A stretch of 64,000 nt of DNA from Lepturacanthus savala (GCA_030544235.1 CM060463.1:35655420-35719419), one strand, 5' to 3'. Shown: positions 1-13,800, counted from the stretch's first letter. Numbers and translations: made by a program. Notes: generated by a model not told the origin, from the sequence alone.

Positions 1-1806
1 GCTGCTTCATTTGAAATTCTACCCCCTTCGGTATGTTGTATTACACTTTCTCTCACTCTCCCTTATGCATGTATGCGGGTGTCCAGGCGATGAGGAGGGG
101 GGTTGTTCATGTGTGTGTGTGTGTGTTTCCATGTCTGTGTCCGTGTAACTGTGTACACCATTCGATTTCGATGATGCCTACTCTCCCAAAGGGATAGTAG
201 GATTGTCCAGATAAATCATCCTCAGCTGGGCAGCCACACCACACATGAGAAAAGAGAGCGAAATGGGTAAAAAAAAAAAAAAGGAAAAATATACAAGGAG
301 GATGGAATGTACATAAGGTGAATCAAAGTAAAGCAGGCAGAAAAGGGTCTGATGAAAGTAGGATCATAACAAAAGGATGCAAAGTGTGAAGCATTCCGAT
401 TTCAATGGAATCTTAGATGCAATAGATGGAATGTGCTTTCTTTGTGTTGCTGAACATTCAGACAGGGATATCTGCAGTAGGAGGAGAGTCGGAGCGGAGG
501 GAGCGAGATATGAGGCGATGGGAAGACAGCTGCCAGCCGTATTGTTGAGGCCTGGGGTAAAAGAAGACAGTCCCCATGATGCCTTGGACGTGTAATCAAG
601 CCAACCGGAGCCAGATGACTCCTCCTCCTGCTCTCTCTCTCTCTGTCTCCAACTCGCTTTCTCTCAGTAAAACCTGTTAATGTATACACAGTGCACCTCT
701 ACGAAGATACCTGGGATATAAATACCACTATGGTGGTAATAAAGACCAGATGGTAGTTAGGTTTTTAACACTAAATTGCAAGCGGAGACAGTGATTAGAG
801 TTTGCCACTGCCTCCTGTTGTCATGTAATAACGCAGCCTTAGAACTCCTCCGTCCAGTCTCTCCAGACTTGCCCGAGCTGACCAACAGCAGATGGTTGGG
901 AATTAAACCATATAACAATGAGCAGGGGTTCATCTCAGTGTATTACTATGACAAGATTAAGTAGTAGTTGGGTTTTATAGTGAGATTAAAACCTTGCAAT
1001 TCACCCGTACAGCAGAACCAGCCTGTTCTTGTTCCCAGGGTGCCGTTCTTCCCTCTGCGTCACTTTCCAATGCAGCTTTTATCCCTGAAGGCAGATATTT
1101 GCTGCTAAGTTGAATATGATAAGATATGATAATCTTTATTTGTCATTTTGTACTAAAATGTGAGTAAACCTTCATTTTACAGGTCCTTAACTACATATGA
1201 ACTCCAACTCCATTGTACTTCATTTTGTCTGATGTATTTTTTTTTTATTACAATATTATTTTGTTGTTTTATTTTGTATATATTCATTTTTTTAAGTTTT
1301 AATCATGCTATTTACTACCGGATTATATTTTTTATTACTGTTCATAGTATTTTATGTTATTACATATATGTTCATACATTAATACATATAACTGTAGGGT
1401 TTGGGTTAAGACTAGGCTCACTTTATTACAGGTCTTACCACTAGACCTATATATATATATATATATATGAAAAAAGAGAAAAGACTTTGAATGAGATTTA
1501 TGTGTATAACCATTGAACAAGTCGAGGCAGAGCTTGAGAGGACCAATCACAGCTTTGCTGCGATATGTAATTACATTTCTGAGAAGGTGTACGTCATCTT
1601 CGCCAACCCTTCGCTGCACGTACATGTCAATTATATGCAGAACCATAAACAAGCCTTTAGCTTAATTTTTTCACATGCAGGGTAGTCCCATAGAATTTAT
1701 ATATAATTTATAATATAGTTTATTTATATATAGAATTCCTGTTGCTATATGAACACAATATATAGACCATTAAACCAGCACCAAGTTATTTGATTTTGAG
1801 GCTCAC
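1..1806 (-). other. igsf21: Start of igsf21 intron 3
   Basis: Sequence downstream of the exon 3 donor. It holds a short GT run (about 110-126), an AT run (1448-1468) and a GATAAGATA/ATCTTTATTTGTC stretch near 1117-1146 like the tails of some fish retroelements. I looked for the exon 4 peptide (LPEVRISDNGPYEC type) on the minus strand and did not find it, so the exon is probably below position 1. ORFs at 402-689 and 1335-1652 resemble no known protein. Confidence 0.75.
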
Positions 1807-1928
1807 CGGACGGTGGATTGGTACACAAGGTCTTCACGTCTGCGATTGTCCTCCATGTGAGAGTAATTGGTATTAAACATAGCATCATAGGTGAAGATTT
1901 TCTGCTTGATCGTTCCTCCATCTGTGAC
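1807..1928 (-). CDS. igsf21: igsf21 exon 3 (middle of N-terminal Ig domain)
   Basis: A 122-bp coding exon read on the minus strand. The acceptor is TTTTGCTCCATAG|GTCACAG and the donor TCCG|GTGAGC. It starts on a codon boundary, matching the end of exon 2, and gives 40 codons plus two bases (CG) of a split Arg codon. The peptide begins VTDGGTIKQKIFTYDAMF, continues NTNYSHMEDN with an NYS N-glycosylation sequon, and ends REDLVYQSTV. It follows on from exon 2 without a gap and matches the C'-to-E strand stretch of the first IGSF21 Ig domain. The second Ig cysteine (expected in a YEC motif) should be in exon 4, which I did not find at 1-1806. A longer open frame overlaps this exon on the same strand but runs through both splice sites, so its ATG and stop are meaningless. 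Differences from the human protein I recall (such as DNRRRED for NYRKRED) are conservative. Confidence 0.93.
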
Positions 1929-2919
1929 CTATGGAGCAAAAGAAGAGAGATCATTAATAAGATGAGTCCTCCAATGATGGATGGGACAGGGTCTACCTTT
2001 TTGCCCCCGTGGAGAACCTGTTTCATGGCCTGGAGTGTAGATTGCACTCCTCCCTGCAATTACCTTATTGATTCATTTGCAGCCATGATAAGCACATTCC
2101 TTATAATGCCTTAAGCAAGGGATTGTAAACCTGCTGACATGATAACATCAGCGAGACAGTCTCTTAGGTAGCTGCCAGTGTGTGTACGTGCACATGGTTA
2201 AGTCTTAATGAAGACTGTCACAGTACTGTGTGTCAAGCAGTCTGCATTCTGCAGAGGTAATGGCTTGTGACGAAATACTGCAGTGGTAGGTGGATAGGAT
2301 ATTCAAAACACTGGTCTCATCTCTTTTTTTCTGGGCATGGTAGATGATGGAGTAGTTCTTTCCTTTCTAGTATTCACAGGAGTGCTAAAGGCACTTAGCA
2401 TTTGAATGACTGTGATTTCTTCTCTCAACAGAAGCCACAGGCAGCCATAAAGATAAAAAGGGTGACAGGATTTTAATGGAGCCACTAATGCTGCTTTGAA
2501 GAAGGAAATTGTTGGTGGGCCAGGAATCCTTCTTCCGTTTGCCAGTGAAGATGCTATCGTCCTGATCCAATCCAATCCCTTCACTGAGGTAAACAACGTC
2601 AAAGCATTTCGTGATTAGTCTGTATAATGTATAATGTACACATTGCCTCATGAAGAGACAAAGCTAAATTGTATTTATAAGAGCAAACAATTGTTCCCTG
2701 TGAATGTGTAACTCATATAACCTCTTGCCTCCAGAGAAAGCACACTGCCTCAGGCTTAGTTTGCTAAGTGGTGCTGCACAGGGAGTTGACAGCGCTGAAA
2801 CAACCGAGAGCATGAGCATGGAAATAAATTACCTTTGTCACCTGTAAGCAGTAAGAGGGAGGCTTTTGGATCTGTGTACGGCTCTAAAATATTAAAAATC
2901 AAGATGGATGCTTTCTTTT

Positions 2920-3390
2920 AAAGGGGCCCTATTTTACCATTTCCCACTTAAATTTTTGATTTTCTTTTTTTTTTTTATTTTTCATGGAAATTAGCATGCT
3001 CTTATGGCCAAAGCAGCTAGTTAGCTCTATAGCAGCAATGTAATCAGCCTTCTTGCACACTCACTCGTACCCACTGTTCTGATTGGCCTAGAGCTGTCGG
3101 AAATGTCACAACCCTCATGAAGCCGGGATTTGTGGGGTGGTTGCTATTAACTCACACTCCTGTGATATCACAACAGGAGCTATTTACACTAAATAGCTTG
3201 TGTTCAGCCAGGTTTCAGCACAACAGAGTGAGTGAGTGGTTTTATTTAATGGTTAATGGTTATATTGTGTTAGCAGGTTTGGTTTCTTTTCTTTTTCTTT
3301 TTTTTTTACCCAAATAAACCACTATAAAACATGTATTCTCTTCAGTCAGTGACTCTAGACTATGTCACCATTTGGCCCCCCAAAAAAAAA
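2920..3390. repeat. Probable DNA-transposon remnant with GGGGCCC end
   Basis: The left edge reads AAAGGGGCCCTATTTTACC, a start seen in abundant teleost MITE-like repeats. Near 3372-3390 the sequence TTTGGCCCCCC may be the decayed opposite end. A piece of its middle (CAACAGAGTGAGT...TGTGTTAGCAGG, about 3220-3282) recurs at 46223-46260. The family name and the right edge are uncertain. Confidence 0.35.
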
Positions 3391-6091
3391 AAAGAAAGTT
3401 TGGCAGGACCTGACAATATGACCATTTGCTCATTTATAGAGATTCGGGGGTTTAGGTTCCAAACAGTGATGCAGCTTTGTTTGGGACTGTAGAACGGGAA
3501 ATAGCAACGGAAAAAGGTCAATCTCTAAAAGCAAAGCTGTGTTTTGAAAAAAAAAAAAGAAAAAGTGCTGTCCAACCATCCAGTCTTGTGTCACCACTGT
3601 AGTTAAAGTAATGGACCTTTTTAGAAACACCACCATAGGGAGTCAAGAGACATGTCTGTTCGACAAGCCATAGAGCTTCTTATATGAAAAGGCTTCCACA
3701 AAGCTTAGAGGGAATACCTGCCTTCACCTTTGTGATACAATACCTGCAGTATATGGGAAGCTAAGAGGCACTATATTTTTACTAGACTAATAATGAGATG
3801 TCATTGAGACAGAGTAATATATTTTACAGTTTAATACAGTATAAACCAAGCATATACAAAGAAAATTTATACGGCAAACCTGTCAATGAAAACTGTAGTT
3901 GTCCAATTTCAGCTGTTTACATGCATCTTTCTCTATATCAACCAGTAATAGTGTTAGTGCATTCACCTGTGCAACACAAATACATTTTCATACCACAGAA
4001 GGATTTTTTTTTTCTATTTGCAGTCTTCATCTAATTACCAGTTCTAAAAACACTATTTTTTTATTATAATCAACAATTTAAGTCAAATAAACATTCATTA
4101 AACGTTGAAGCTCATTATTTCTTTGATCGGAGGTGTCATAAACGACATTTAGGGCACTCTTACACCGATCATGTTTTGTCTGGATTATGACGTTTTCAGT
4201 TTTATCTGCTTTTCAGTGCACTCACATAATAGTGAAAATGAAATCTAATGGATCAAAACATGAGCTTTGTTCAAACTTTCAGGTGTGAAAATGTCCTTTC
4301 TCTCCTCAGCTTTTTCATACAGATGTATTAATTAAAATGTATTACTGGTAAGATGACCAGCAAGCTCACACATACAATTTGTCTAATAGTCATACAAAAA
4401 TAATTAGCCTGCTGTCAGTGAGAAAACCATGAAAACAACTCTTTTTATAGCTATGCAGTTACAGATTTAGGTTTTACAGCCCACTGGCAATTTTCCACTG
4501 AATCTTCATAAAAGCACAACGGTTGGTTCCTGTGAGAATAGTACTACTGCAAGACTTCTGTTGGAGCTATACATCTCTGAGTTGGCACCAACATAATGCC
4601 CGCGAGGTACTTGTTCAAAGTACTTATGTGGGTGATGGTCAGGTCTTAGATGACAAAGACTTTCCTTCTTCTTAGATCTCAAAGACTTTCCATATTTGTT
4701 TGTAGAGTAAGCTTGACTAAGCTTAGTTCACAAACAAATATGTTTGTAACCTAAGCTGAACTAAATCCTGTAATAGGGCAGGAATGACATCTTTCTTCCA
4801 TAGTACACCTTAAATGCTCAGTTTCTTTGAAAAAACAACCACTGAATGTCAGTGAGGCAATTTACAATTAAGTGAATCATTTTCAAATGGCAGGTAATTA
4901 GTAAGCAGCAATAACCTTAGCTAGCAGTGCTGAAAAAGACAAAGCATTCTGACAGAAACTCAAACATCATTACCACAATCCAGGAACAAAATTGTGTCTA
5001 ATTACCAAGTGATCTCAGTGGAAAAACAGCACTGCTGTGTGAAGAATTATAAAAAGTACTACAGTAAATCTTTTGAATTATCACTATGAGAGGGATTTTT
5101 ATATTTGCAGTCTCTTTTAGGATTGAATTTCTTTAGACCAACCCTGTCTCCAAAGGGAAATTCTGACAGTGTATGTTTCTGCAGGAATGTCAACATTTTA
5201 TAGGTATAATCAGTGGTGTAACCTGAGCTCTATACAAACTTTTTTCCTGAGGCTGTTTGTGGACACTGACTTCTATGGATCAATATTTGCGTATACCCTT
5301 GGTATATCCACTCATTAGCTGCTTAACAAGCCTGTAACCTACAGACCTTTAAACTTTCCCTTCACCTCTCTCTGGAAACTGAAGAGAAAATAATTTGTTA
5401 TGGTGATTCTTTGTTGCATTATTGGTCAAACACTTGGATTCTATGAGTATATTCTTGACTTGATAACCATAGCTTCACATTGGTTAGCATTTGACTGATG
5501 TGTGTTCATCAAGCTAAAGACCAGCATTAGATTGCAATGGAGAAGATGAGATGAAAAAGTTGGTGTCACTCAGGTAAAAAAACAAGACCGCACTGCAAAT
5601 GTTGAGGTAATACTTATAAAGATGGTAGTAGTTTGACGTCTCAATGCCCTCAAGTCTAATGACATTATTTGCACCAAACTAAAGCTGGCTTGGTCGTAAC
5701 TAATGATTAACCTGTCTGGGTTTTCAAATGAAGCTATCAAGTTATTCTAATAATATTACTTGTACATCCTAGTGTGGACTACTAGTACTGCACATTTTTG
5801 GTATGTGCATCTTCACAAATACTGTTTTATGGTGTGACAATGCTGTGGTTGTGTGCTTAGGTTTAGGCACAAAAACACTTGGTTACAAAAAGAAAATATT
5901 ATTTAGGATAAAGTAAGGGGGTAAACATTAACAGTGGTGTTGAACAAGCATCCTGCAACTTTTCAACTCACATTAAAATATAATGGTAGGGTTGCAAAGG
6001 GGCGGAAAATTCCCGGTACATTTCCAGGAACATTCCATGGGAAGTTAAACTGGGGAATTTTGGAAATATTCAATATTTAGCACCCAAATTA

Positions 6092-6900
6092 GGCAAGGCA
6101 AGGCAAGTTTATTTGTATAGCACATTTCAACAACAAGGTAATTCAAAGTGCTTTACATAAAACATTAAAAGCATCAAGATACAATTTAAGACAGTTGATT
6201 AAAACAATTTAAAACAGTTGATTAAAAAAAAAAAATAGATATAATATAAAATAAAAATAAGAAATAAAAATTAAGAATTAAAATTTATAACAAGTTACAG
6301 TACAGTGCAGAGTAATTAAGAATGATATTAGCAGTAGGCAGCATTGAACAGAAAAGTCTTCAACTGTGATTTAAAAGCAGTGAGAGTTGCGGCAGACCTG
6401 CAGGTCTCTGGGAGTTTGTTCCAGATCTGTGGGGCATAGAAACTGAACGCTGCTTCTCCATGTTTAGTTCTGACTCTAGGAACAGAGAGCAGGCCTGATC
6501 CAGATGATCTAAGAGGTCTGGATGGTTCATAAGGGATCAGCAGATCTGCAATATACCTAGGCCCTAGACCATTCAGGGCTTTATAAACCAGTAAGAGTAT
6601 TTTAAAGTGAATTCTTTGGCAGACAGGAAGCCAGTGCAAGGACCTTAGAACTGGACTGATATGGTCTACTTTTTTAGTCCTAGTCAGGACTCGAGCGGCA
6701 GCATTTTGAATCAGCTGCAGCTGTCTGATTGACTTTTTAGAGAAGCCTGTAAAGACCCCGTTGCAGTAGTCTAGTCTACTGAAGATAAAAGCATGGACAA
6801 GCTTTTCCAAATCTTGCTGAGACATAAGACCTTTAATCCTTGATATATTCTTCAGGTGGTAGTAGGCTGACTTTGTAACGTTTTTTATGTGACTATTGAA
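6092..6900 (-). mobile_element. 5'-truncated L2-type LINE (reverse transcriptase C-terminus and 3' tail)
   Basis: On the minus strand an open frame (6328-6825, continuing open to about 6900) encodes the end of an L2-clade LINE reverse transcriptase. Seen in order: HLKNISRIKGLMSQQDLEK, LVHAFIFSRLDYCNGV, QLIQNAAARVLTRTKK, HISPVLRSLHWLPV, FKILLLVYKALNGLGPRYI, then an FSFYAPQIWNKLP-type tail. The 3' untranslated tail ends in the GGCAAGGCAAGG run at 6092-6105 next to AAGTTTATTTGTATAGCAC, a familiar teleost LINE end. About 190 codons remain of a roughly 1000-residue protein; endonuclease and catalytic RT motifs are gone, so it is a dead-on-arrival 5'-truncated copy. AAATTA flanks it (6086-6091, 6899-6904) as a possible short target duplication. 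Confidence 0.88.
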
Positions 6901-6904
6901 ATTA

Positions 6905-7248
6905 CCAGCTAGCTAGTACTGTATGAATACATTTTTATTTAATATTTGCAAGTTAAACATCCATACCATTCTAGATCAAATATGTTTGCCACATAATAAT
7001 TTAGTATATCATGTACTGGTCAGAACTCTTCCACTACAGTGTTTGGGAGTTGCTGGTTTGTGAATTTGATGAATTTGATGAGGGAAACCAAAAAATACCA
7101 TTAGCTATGCAGTAGTAGCTGAGCAGCTTGCGGCTCTGCTCCGCTGGTCTGGAAACAGCTTGTATTGACAAAGGTAAAGCACCTATTCCTGTGACTATGG
7201 GAATCATGATGGGCGAATTTTAAAACAATGTTGAACTATCCCTTTAAA
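6905..7248. repeat. MITE fragment ending GAACTATCCCTTTAA
   Basis: The right end reads GTTGAACTATCCCTTTAA, the inverse of the widespread fish MITE end TTAAAGGGATAGTTC, which also occurs at 26459. The CTGGTCTGGAAACAGCTTGTATT stretch near 7146 is typical of that family. The left end is missing or undefined. Confidence 0.5.
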
Positions 7249-9085
7249 TTAGGTTGTTTTTGCCAAGAATATGCTAAAATATATTTCCCCCATCTATATT
7301 AAAGTTCCCTTCAATTTTGTAAATTTGGGATTTATTCCTGTTTATTCCCATATATTCTCATTAATTCCCAATTATTGTTTCCACCATTGAAAAGTCATGG
7401 AATATTGCTATAAGAAAGCTCAGCTCTCTTCTACCCAAACACATTGCGGTTGACATAAGATTTAACATGGCTTTGTAAAGCAGTGCAAACATGTTCTGTT
7501 GGCCATGAAGTACCGAGCTGAGTTGGAGAATTGTTTCAGTTTCAGTTGTCTCCTTTTTCCCAGTCCATCTAATCCAACGAGCATTTCAATTGCTTCTGTC
7601 CTCGCCATGATGAACCCTAGTGGATAATTCAGGTGTCAGATTTCCGGTTGTCTGGAAGCTATAAGGATCAAAGAAGAGATTTCTGCCCCAGACAGGTTAT
7701 GTCTTTCTGTGCCCTCTCTTTATATATCCCTCCTTAATGACTTCACCTTTTAATAAAGACTGAACCCGCAAACCCTCTATGCAATAAATCTGAAAGAATC
7801 TGCATCGGGGAGGATGTCTCCCTATGCACACACGGGCACCTGTTTGTGATATAAATGACAAAAAAGGGAAAGAACAGGGAGAAGGGAGCGAGCGGGAGGG
7901 AGAAAGGGAGCCAAACTGTGCAAAAAATGGCAGTACAAGAGGGAGGGCAAAGAGGGAGATGAATACACTTTGATTGCAGGAAAAGCACCGTTGGGGAAGC
8001 GAAACAGCTCTGTTGAACGTGAGCCACGCAATGCATGAGGTACCCGATCTCTCCAACAGCCGGCCATCTGGAGATATGAAAACACAGGCATGGGTGGTAA
8101 AAGAATCAGCTACCCCTCCCTAGTCAGCATTGTGGCAGACAGTGGGTTTTGGCTAAGGGACTCGCCAGCAGGCGAGAGAGGAGTCCACGACAGGTAGCTG
8201 ACAACGTGCTGTATTTGAAGATCCTCTCCCGAGATGTGACTATGCCAAAAATCTTTCCCGGATGAAAGGCGGCCCAGATCCTTCCCTGCCCAGCCAGCTA
8301 AGCTAACTCTCTAATGATGTTTCCTATTATTGGGGTCAGATTAGGACCAGGTCTCAGGGGTTAACCAAAAAGCCCTCATCCCTCCACCTGTCTAGGGTAG
8401 GCCTATTTATAGACCGCATTCCGCAGCCACCGAAGGAAATTCAGCTAATTCACTGCAGGCCAATTGTGAGAGATTCAACCTGAATTCAAAAATAACCACA
8501 GCTGGTCTTTTTTATAGTATTTTTTAAAACTGAACAGAGATAAAGGATGCATAGAATTACTGAGGATACTCCATTCTCCAAGTAGAAAGATATGAAAGAC
8601 CTCATGGAGTTTAATATTATGCCAAGATAGGATGGAGGAATAACAGCATGTCCTTCTCAGGCTGCCGTACAAGTAGATCATAATGGCTAAAAAAAGATTC
8701 ATTCACATCGTAATAGTATTCCTTTGGGATCTGAATCTTCATGTCTAAAACTTTCATTAGATGGACAGTAGCATAGCTCTCAAATAAAGCCTTAATGAGA
8801 TTTAGACCCATTCAGCGCCTCATTTAAAGACTTAGACAAGCAGCAACAAAAGAGATGATCAGAGCATTGTCATGAACTGGCTTGGCAATTTCCATCATAT
8901 CCATGCTAATTCGCCTAATTTTATTATCTCACAAAGCGTATTTTTGGAACACGGCTGAATCGTTGGGAGACATTGTCTTAACTTGTAAAATTGATAAAGT
9001 TAATATATGCAATTTAAGATAAAAAGAAAAACATCTTTTATATTTCTTCCTGTATCTAATGTGTTTTGTACAATACAGAATAATT

Positions 9086-9600
9086 AGAATTAGGGCTGTC
9101 AAAATAACTCGTTCATCAGTTACACAGTTCTAATAGAACATATTACATTACCCTTTGTTCTATTTAAATTCAGAGTAGGAAAAAAAAGCCATATATCTGT
9201 GAGCTTCTGAGCTGCTGTAACAAACAGGCAGACGACAGACTGGGAAGTACTAAACACAGCAGGGGGTTTGCAGTATATGAGGTAAGGGTGTACTACAGTG
9301 GGGTGCAACAATGAAATTCACGGAGATTAAACTTGCTGCCGTCGCTTTTATGGAGTACGAAGCATGATACAGTAGGGACAATAGAGAAGATAGTGTTGCG
9401 AAAGTGTTCTACCTAAAACGTGTAATAAACAGAACAAAATGCGTTGCAGCAGGATAAAAGTGCATCATATATTAACTTTATTAGTCTGCAGCACTTAGAG
9501 CTGCCAAGTGCAACTACGGGGGGAATGCTGAGGTGTTGATGTGGTTATGCTTGCTGACTGAGGTGCTCCATTAGTGAAGACTATATGCCGTGTTATGTTG
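9086..9600. repeat. Possible hAT-like repeat starting TTAGGGCTGTCAAAATAAC
   Basis: TTAGGGCTGTCAAAATAACTCG is the usual start of a common fish hAT-related repeat. The interior is decayed and the right end was not located, so the extent is a guess. Confidence 0.3.
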
Positions 9601-10155
9601 ATCCACATTCCATGAAAGGCTCCATCGTCGACGTCGGTGGCCCTGCCTATTTAACCTGTGCGTTTACGGCTCCACACGCTGCGCTTGCCTCCTGGCTGCT
9701 GAGCGACAGAGGACCTGGTTAAAGGGATTTCACGCTTCAAGTGCCGGGCTCCTTCCGCCCCCTCCGTCTGTCACTGCTCTCAGCAGGGAGCCCCGGCTAA
9801 TTCAGCCTGGTAGCTAACTGATGATCCAATGATGTACAGCACAGAACCTTTGATGCAGAGGCTCATCCTGCATTTCTATGCTCATTTATACCTGTATGCT
9901 ATGTTCAAAGTTTTTGTCTCTGAAAAACATGGTTAATTTGACCAGATTCACCTAAGGTTCCATGACTTTATCCACAAAGAGGATTTCAGCACACAAAATA
10001 AACTATATTGATTTGCATACAATTTTGTGTGTTTTATTCAACTTTTGTACACTCTTGGTGTTCCCGGTCATTGACTGATCATTAGAAATGAATGGGAGAG
10101 ACCACAATTAATGTAATAAATTGAACTCAGGTACATCTACATTTGTCAGATGTGT

Positions 10156-10163
10156 ACACACAC

Positions 10164-10216
<53 letters not shown>
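10156..10216. repeat. (CA)n microsatellite
   Basis: About 30 CA units with one CG interruption near 10167. Confidence 0.97.
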
Positions 10217-10219
<3 letters not shown>

Positions 10220-10699
10220 TTGGGGTTTCAGAACAAATGTCCTTGGTAGCTTTGACCCAAAGTAGTCTTTGATAAACAGTAGACTATGTTTCATCTGATT
10301 ATTTCTTAGTCAAAATAATCCAGATATTGTGTTTTTTTAGAACTCAAATTCAAGATGTATAAGTTCAGATCAATGACACATTTTTATTTTCACAAGAAGT
10401 TATGTTGATAAAATCTAACACAACAAGAGGTGATAATATATGTATTATCATCAGGAGGCGGAGATGGTTTGCTTCCTGTTTCCTTCCACAGTCAGGACAG
10501 ATTTCTTGATAAACAAATTATTGTGTTTTTTACTGTTACCATGATGATGATGTTTGCCTCATTACTAACAACCAATAATCATGTCTCAAAAGATCACTGT
10601 AACTTAAAAATATGATCTGTCCCCAACCAAATAGTTATGTGCCTACACAAATATCCAGATCTGTATCACAGTTGTTGTTAAATCATAAAACATCATTAG

Positions 10700-10800
10700 C
10701 AGGGCTGCAACTAAGGGCTATTCTGATAATTTAAATTTTCTTCTATAAAAATCATTGGCAATTAATTGATTAATCTTTGCAGGTCTAATAATTAGCTTTA
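10700..10800. repeat. hAT-like MITE fragment (CAGGGCTGCAACTAA end)
   Basis: CAGGGCTGCAACTAA followed by repeated ATTAATTGATTAATC is the end of a very common teleost non-autonomous repeat, a partner of the copies at 21.1-21.8 kb, which show the opposite end. Only this edge is recognisable here. Confidence 0.5.
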
Positions 10801-13800
10801 AACTAATCATTTAAAAGTGATCTTTTGGGTGTTGTCTTTAATTTGGAGAATTTGTTGAAACATAGACTTATTATGATGGATCATGGTAGTGTTATGACTG
10901 TCTCTTATGTTACATCTTGAAAATTGTTCCTACAATATTGTATAAAATATATTGTTATACTAAAATACAGAAACCAGTTTAATGTTCTGCAACCATTTAA
11001 ATGTATTTATAAATTGTTCCTAAAATCCTGTCATACTGGGTAATAATAAGATGACCTGGTTGATATTATTAAGTTCATTTTTGGTCAGACTTCCAAATTG
11101 ATAGTTTAGAACAATCTATGAGACTAAATCAGAGAAATGTCTCTTTTCCTCCAAACCAAAGGTGGTGAACACACTATAACTTAATAATCAAACTCTATTT
11201 AAATGAATGAGTAATTACTTCAAGTAATTATTGATTCCTTTCTGTAGTCAATGTCATCTGAACAACAAGACACTACATCATATTGTAGCCAAGAGTGAGG
11301 CAGACACAACAATTTTGTCATACTAAATATAGAAATGAGTGTAAGGTTCTTCCTTTAAAGGTATTGATAGATCATTATAACTATAGATTTTTTTCTGGCC
11401 TGTTGTTGGTGGCACATTCTCTTACTCTGCTGTCAGGCATTTTCATTCCAATATCAGAGAGTGCAAAGAGGTTGTGATTGTCTGCTGCTGGAACCGCCGG
11501 ATTACATACGAGGATTAGAGCTTCATAAAAAACTGTGTCATCGTCAGGGGCGGACCAGCTGCATTCGGCTGCACCCTGGAGGTAGCAGGGTGAGGGTCAG
11601 GCATGGTCGGGGTATAAATTCTGGCAGTTAAGCATTATGCAAGCGTGTTATCTAAAGCCATCTGAGACAAGGCCGTCCAGAGATGGTTATTATGGCTGTC
11701 ATTCTGAGGGAGACGGACTGTCTGTGGGCTGACAGTGAGGAGGTGATGAGATCAAAGGAGGTCAGACTTGTTGGAGACTGCTACAGCGAGCTACAGTATG
11801 TAGGTTATTATAGAGGAACTATATATAGAGCTGTAGCATAGTCACTTCTACATCCAGCAGACTTCAGTGTGGTGAAAGTGAAAAAAATCTCTGTAAATAT
11901 AAAACGGTTAATTCTTTCCGAATGATTTGTAAGTGGTGCTAGAGTTTCAAAAAGCTTGAGCATCACCGTCGTGTCCCCATTCACAGGCTTCAGTGGTTTG
12001 GAAAATCAGAGCGAGGAATCACTCATCTACCTCAACAATTACGGCTGACATGCCCTTGAGCAAAGCTTTCTTGCCAAATTGCTTTGTGAAGCTGATTAGC
12101 TAATAGAAAATTGCACTTGTTCTCGGCAGCTTTGTGTCACCATTTCAAGAGCACCACTGGTACTAATGATGGCAGAGCAGAAAAAAAGATGGAAATGTCA
12201 CTGCTGTTAGATAGTTTTAAACCACCACGCTCTGATAAGAAATCATCATTACAAAAACACATTTTCTCTATTTGAATGTATTGAAAACAACAAAAAATAA
12301 AAGAGATGTGAACAGAACAATTCTGACTACAGAAAAGCAAGATCACTCCTAGAACTGACAAAACATCACATTATTGCTGCTTTAAAAGCAGGATTACAAT
12401 AAAAGGATTGCATAACTCCAGCAATTAATGGCATATTACGTAACGCAGTGACTTCAACTGGATATCAAAGAGCTCCATCAAGGACGTACAGGTAATGAGA
12501 TGCAGCACCGGGGGGAAGAACATCATTGTGGGCACTTGTCCTTAATCTGTTTGATCAATGTGCATTAAGTGACTCCACGCTCACGCCTTCCTTTGACAAT
12601 GTCTTCATCAGACAGCTGGCAGCCGGCTGGACACAGAAGGCCAAGATGGCCGAAAACTCAAGCTGTAAAAAACAATTAGCCTGCATCCAAAACCTTGTTA
12701 TCACTGCCTACTAACCAGTAGCTACTACTCCAAGGTCACAGTAGTAGTTTCCATGTTAGCCAGTAGAAGGAACAATTCTGGTGTACTACAGCAGCAATCT
12801 TGGCCGTCCTTTGAACAAAGTTGTTTCAAAGAGATCGCTGAAGAAAAATCGGAGACCTTCAAATTTAGGTTTTAAAAACAAAGTTAAAAGCTTTTATTCC
12901 TCTCTATTACCCTTAGCTGAAAAAGATGGGCTGATACAAAAACGTTGCAATAACTTTTCAATGTCTCAAATAACATGGAAATGCATCTTTAAGCATAATT
13001 TCATGTGGTTGAAATGTGACTGATATGGTGACAAGGACTGTCTCATTGCAAAAGACTGTCTGTATTAATTATTTATTATTTCATTAATGCATTATATTAA
13101 GAGAGATGATAGTCTCAATGCCAGCTGTTGCTTGACATTTCAGTATTTAGTAATCGTCTGTATACGATGAAACATCTCACTTCTTACGCTGCTCAATGTT
13201 TTTCTGCCAAACTCCTATATATGTCCATTCCACACCAAGTAATTATCAGATTTACCTCATTCACTTTTAAGCACTATAAATGCACAAAAATGTGTTTTTG
13301 GTTGGTTGGATATACCTAAATACATTCATTAAAGTGTACAGTTTGTAATGCAAGTGAACAGTTCAACATTTTATTCTAAATGTTCAGTGATATGCAATTG
13401 TCCCTATTAAAAAAATACATTTTACAATCATACAAATCTTAGAACTATAATGGAATAGTGATAGTTTTCTTTGATTTAGATGAGACTAAGATCGCCAGAT
13501 TTTAATTACATCTTTTTTTGTCTCCATAAAGCTTCTATTCTGTTTAATTACACATTTATTCTTCTTCATTCATCACATTACAAAACCTCTGCTCCACTCT
13601 GGGCTTCAATTTTCATCGGCTGAATCATTGTTTTGCGTAACTGAGCCTCCGGGCTCCTGCAGCCTTGATTCACCCTGAGTCACTTTGTACCTAAAACTGG
13701 TCGTGAACATTAGTGTTAAATCACAGATGACCTTTTTTTTCTATGACTAAGATAAGGCAATGATGTCTTATCTTTCTGTTGTTGTCAACAAGCAATATTG

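Larger units (their letters stand above)
5987..7410. repeat. DNA repeat split by later insertions
   Basis: The sequence from TAGGGTTGCAAAGGGGCGGAAAATT (5987) to the CACCCAAATTAGG junction matches the left part of a common fish repeat rich in GGAAA/TTCCC. Its right part appears to resume at 7254 (GTTGTTTTTGCC...TTCCCATATATTCTCATTAATTCCC). Between them lie an L2 LINE tail and the end of a TTAA-type MITE. The 8-mer AAATTAGG occurs on both sides of the inserted block (6086-6093 and 7246-7253). Confidence 0.55.

Noticed and set aside
1..1806. igsf21 exon 4 in the start of the window
   Set aside because: Searched by eye for the YECHVGIYDRATRE-type peptide on the minus strand and did not find it.
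1745..2059. 104-residue minus-strand ORF taken as a gene in itself
   Set aside because: Only 1807-1928 is coding, as igsf21 exon 3 in another frame; the ORF's own start and stop are in introns.
7697..8091. Three overlapping minus-strand ORFs of 89-119 residues
   Set aside because: Low-complexity Leu/Phe/Pro/Ser sequence from a GA-rich stretch; no family resemblance and mutually overlapping frames.
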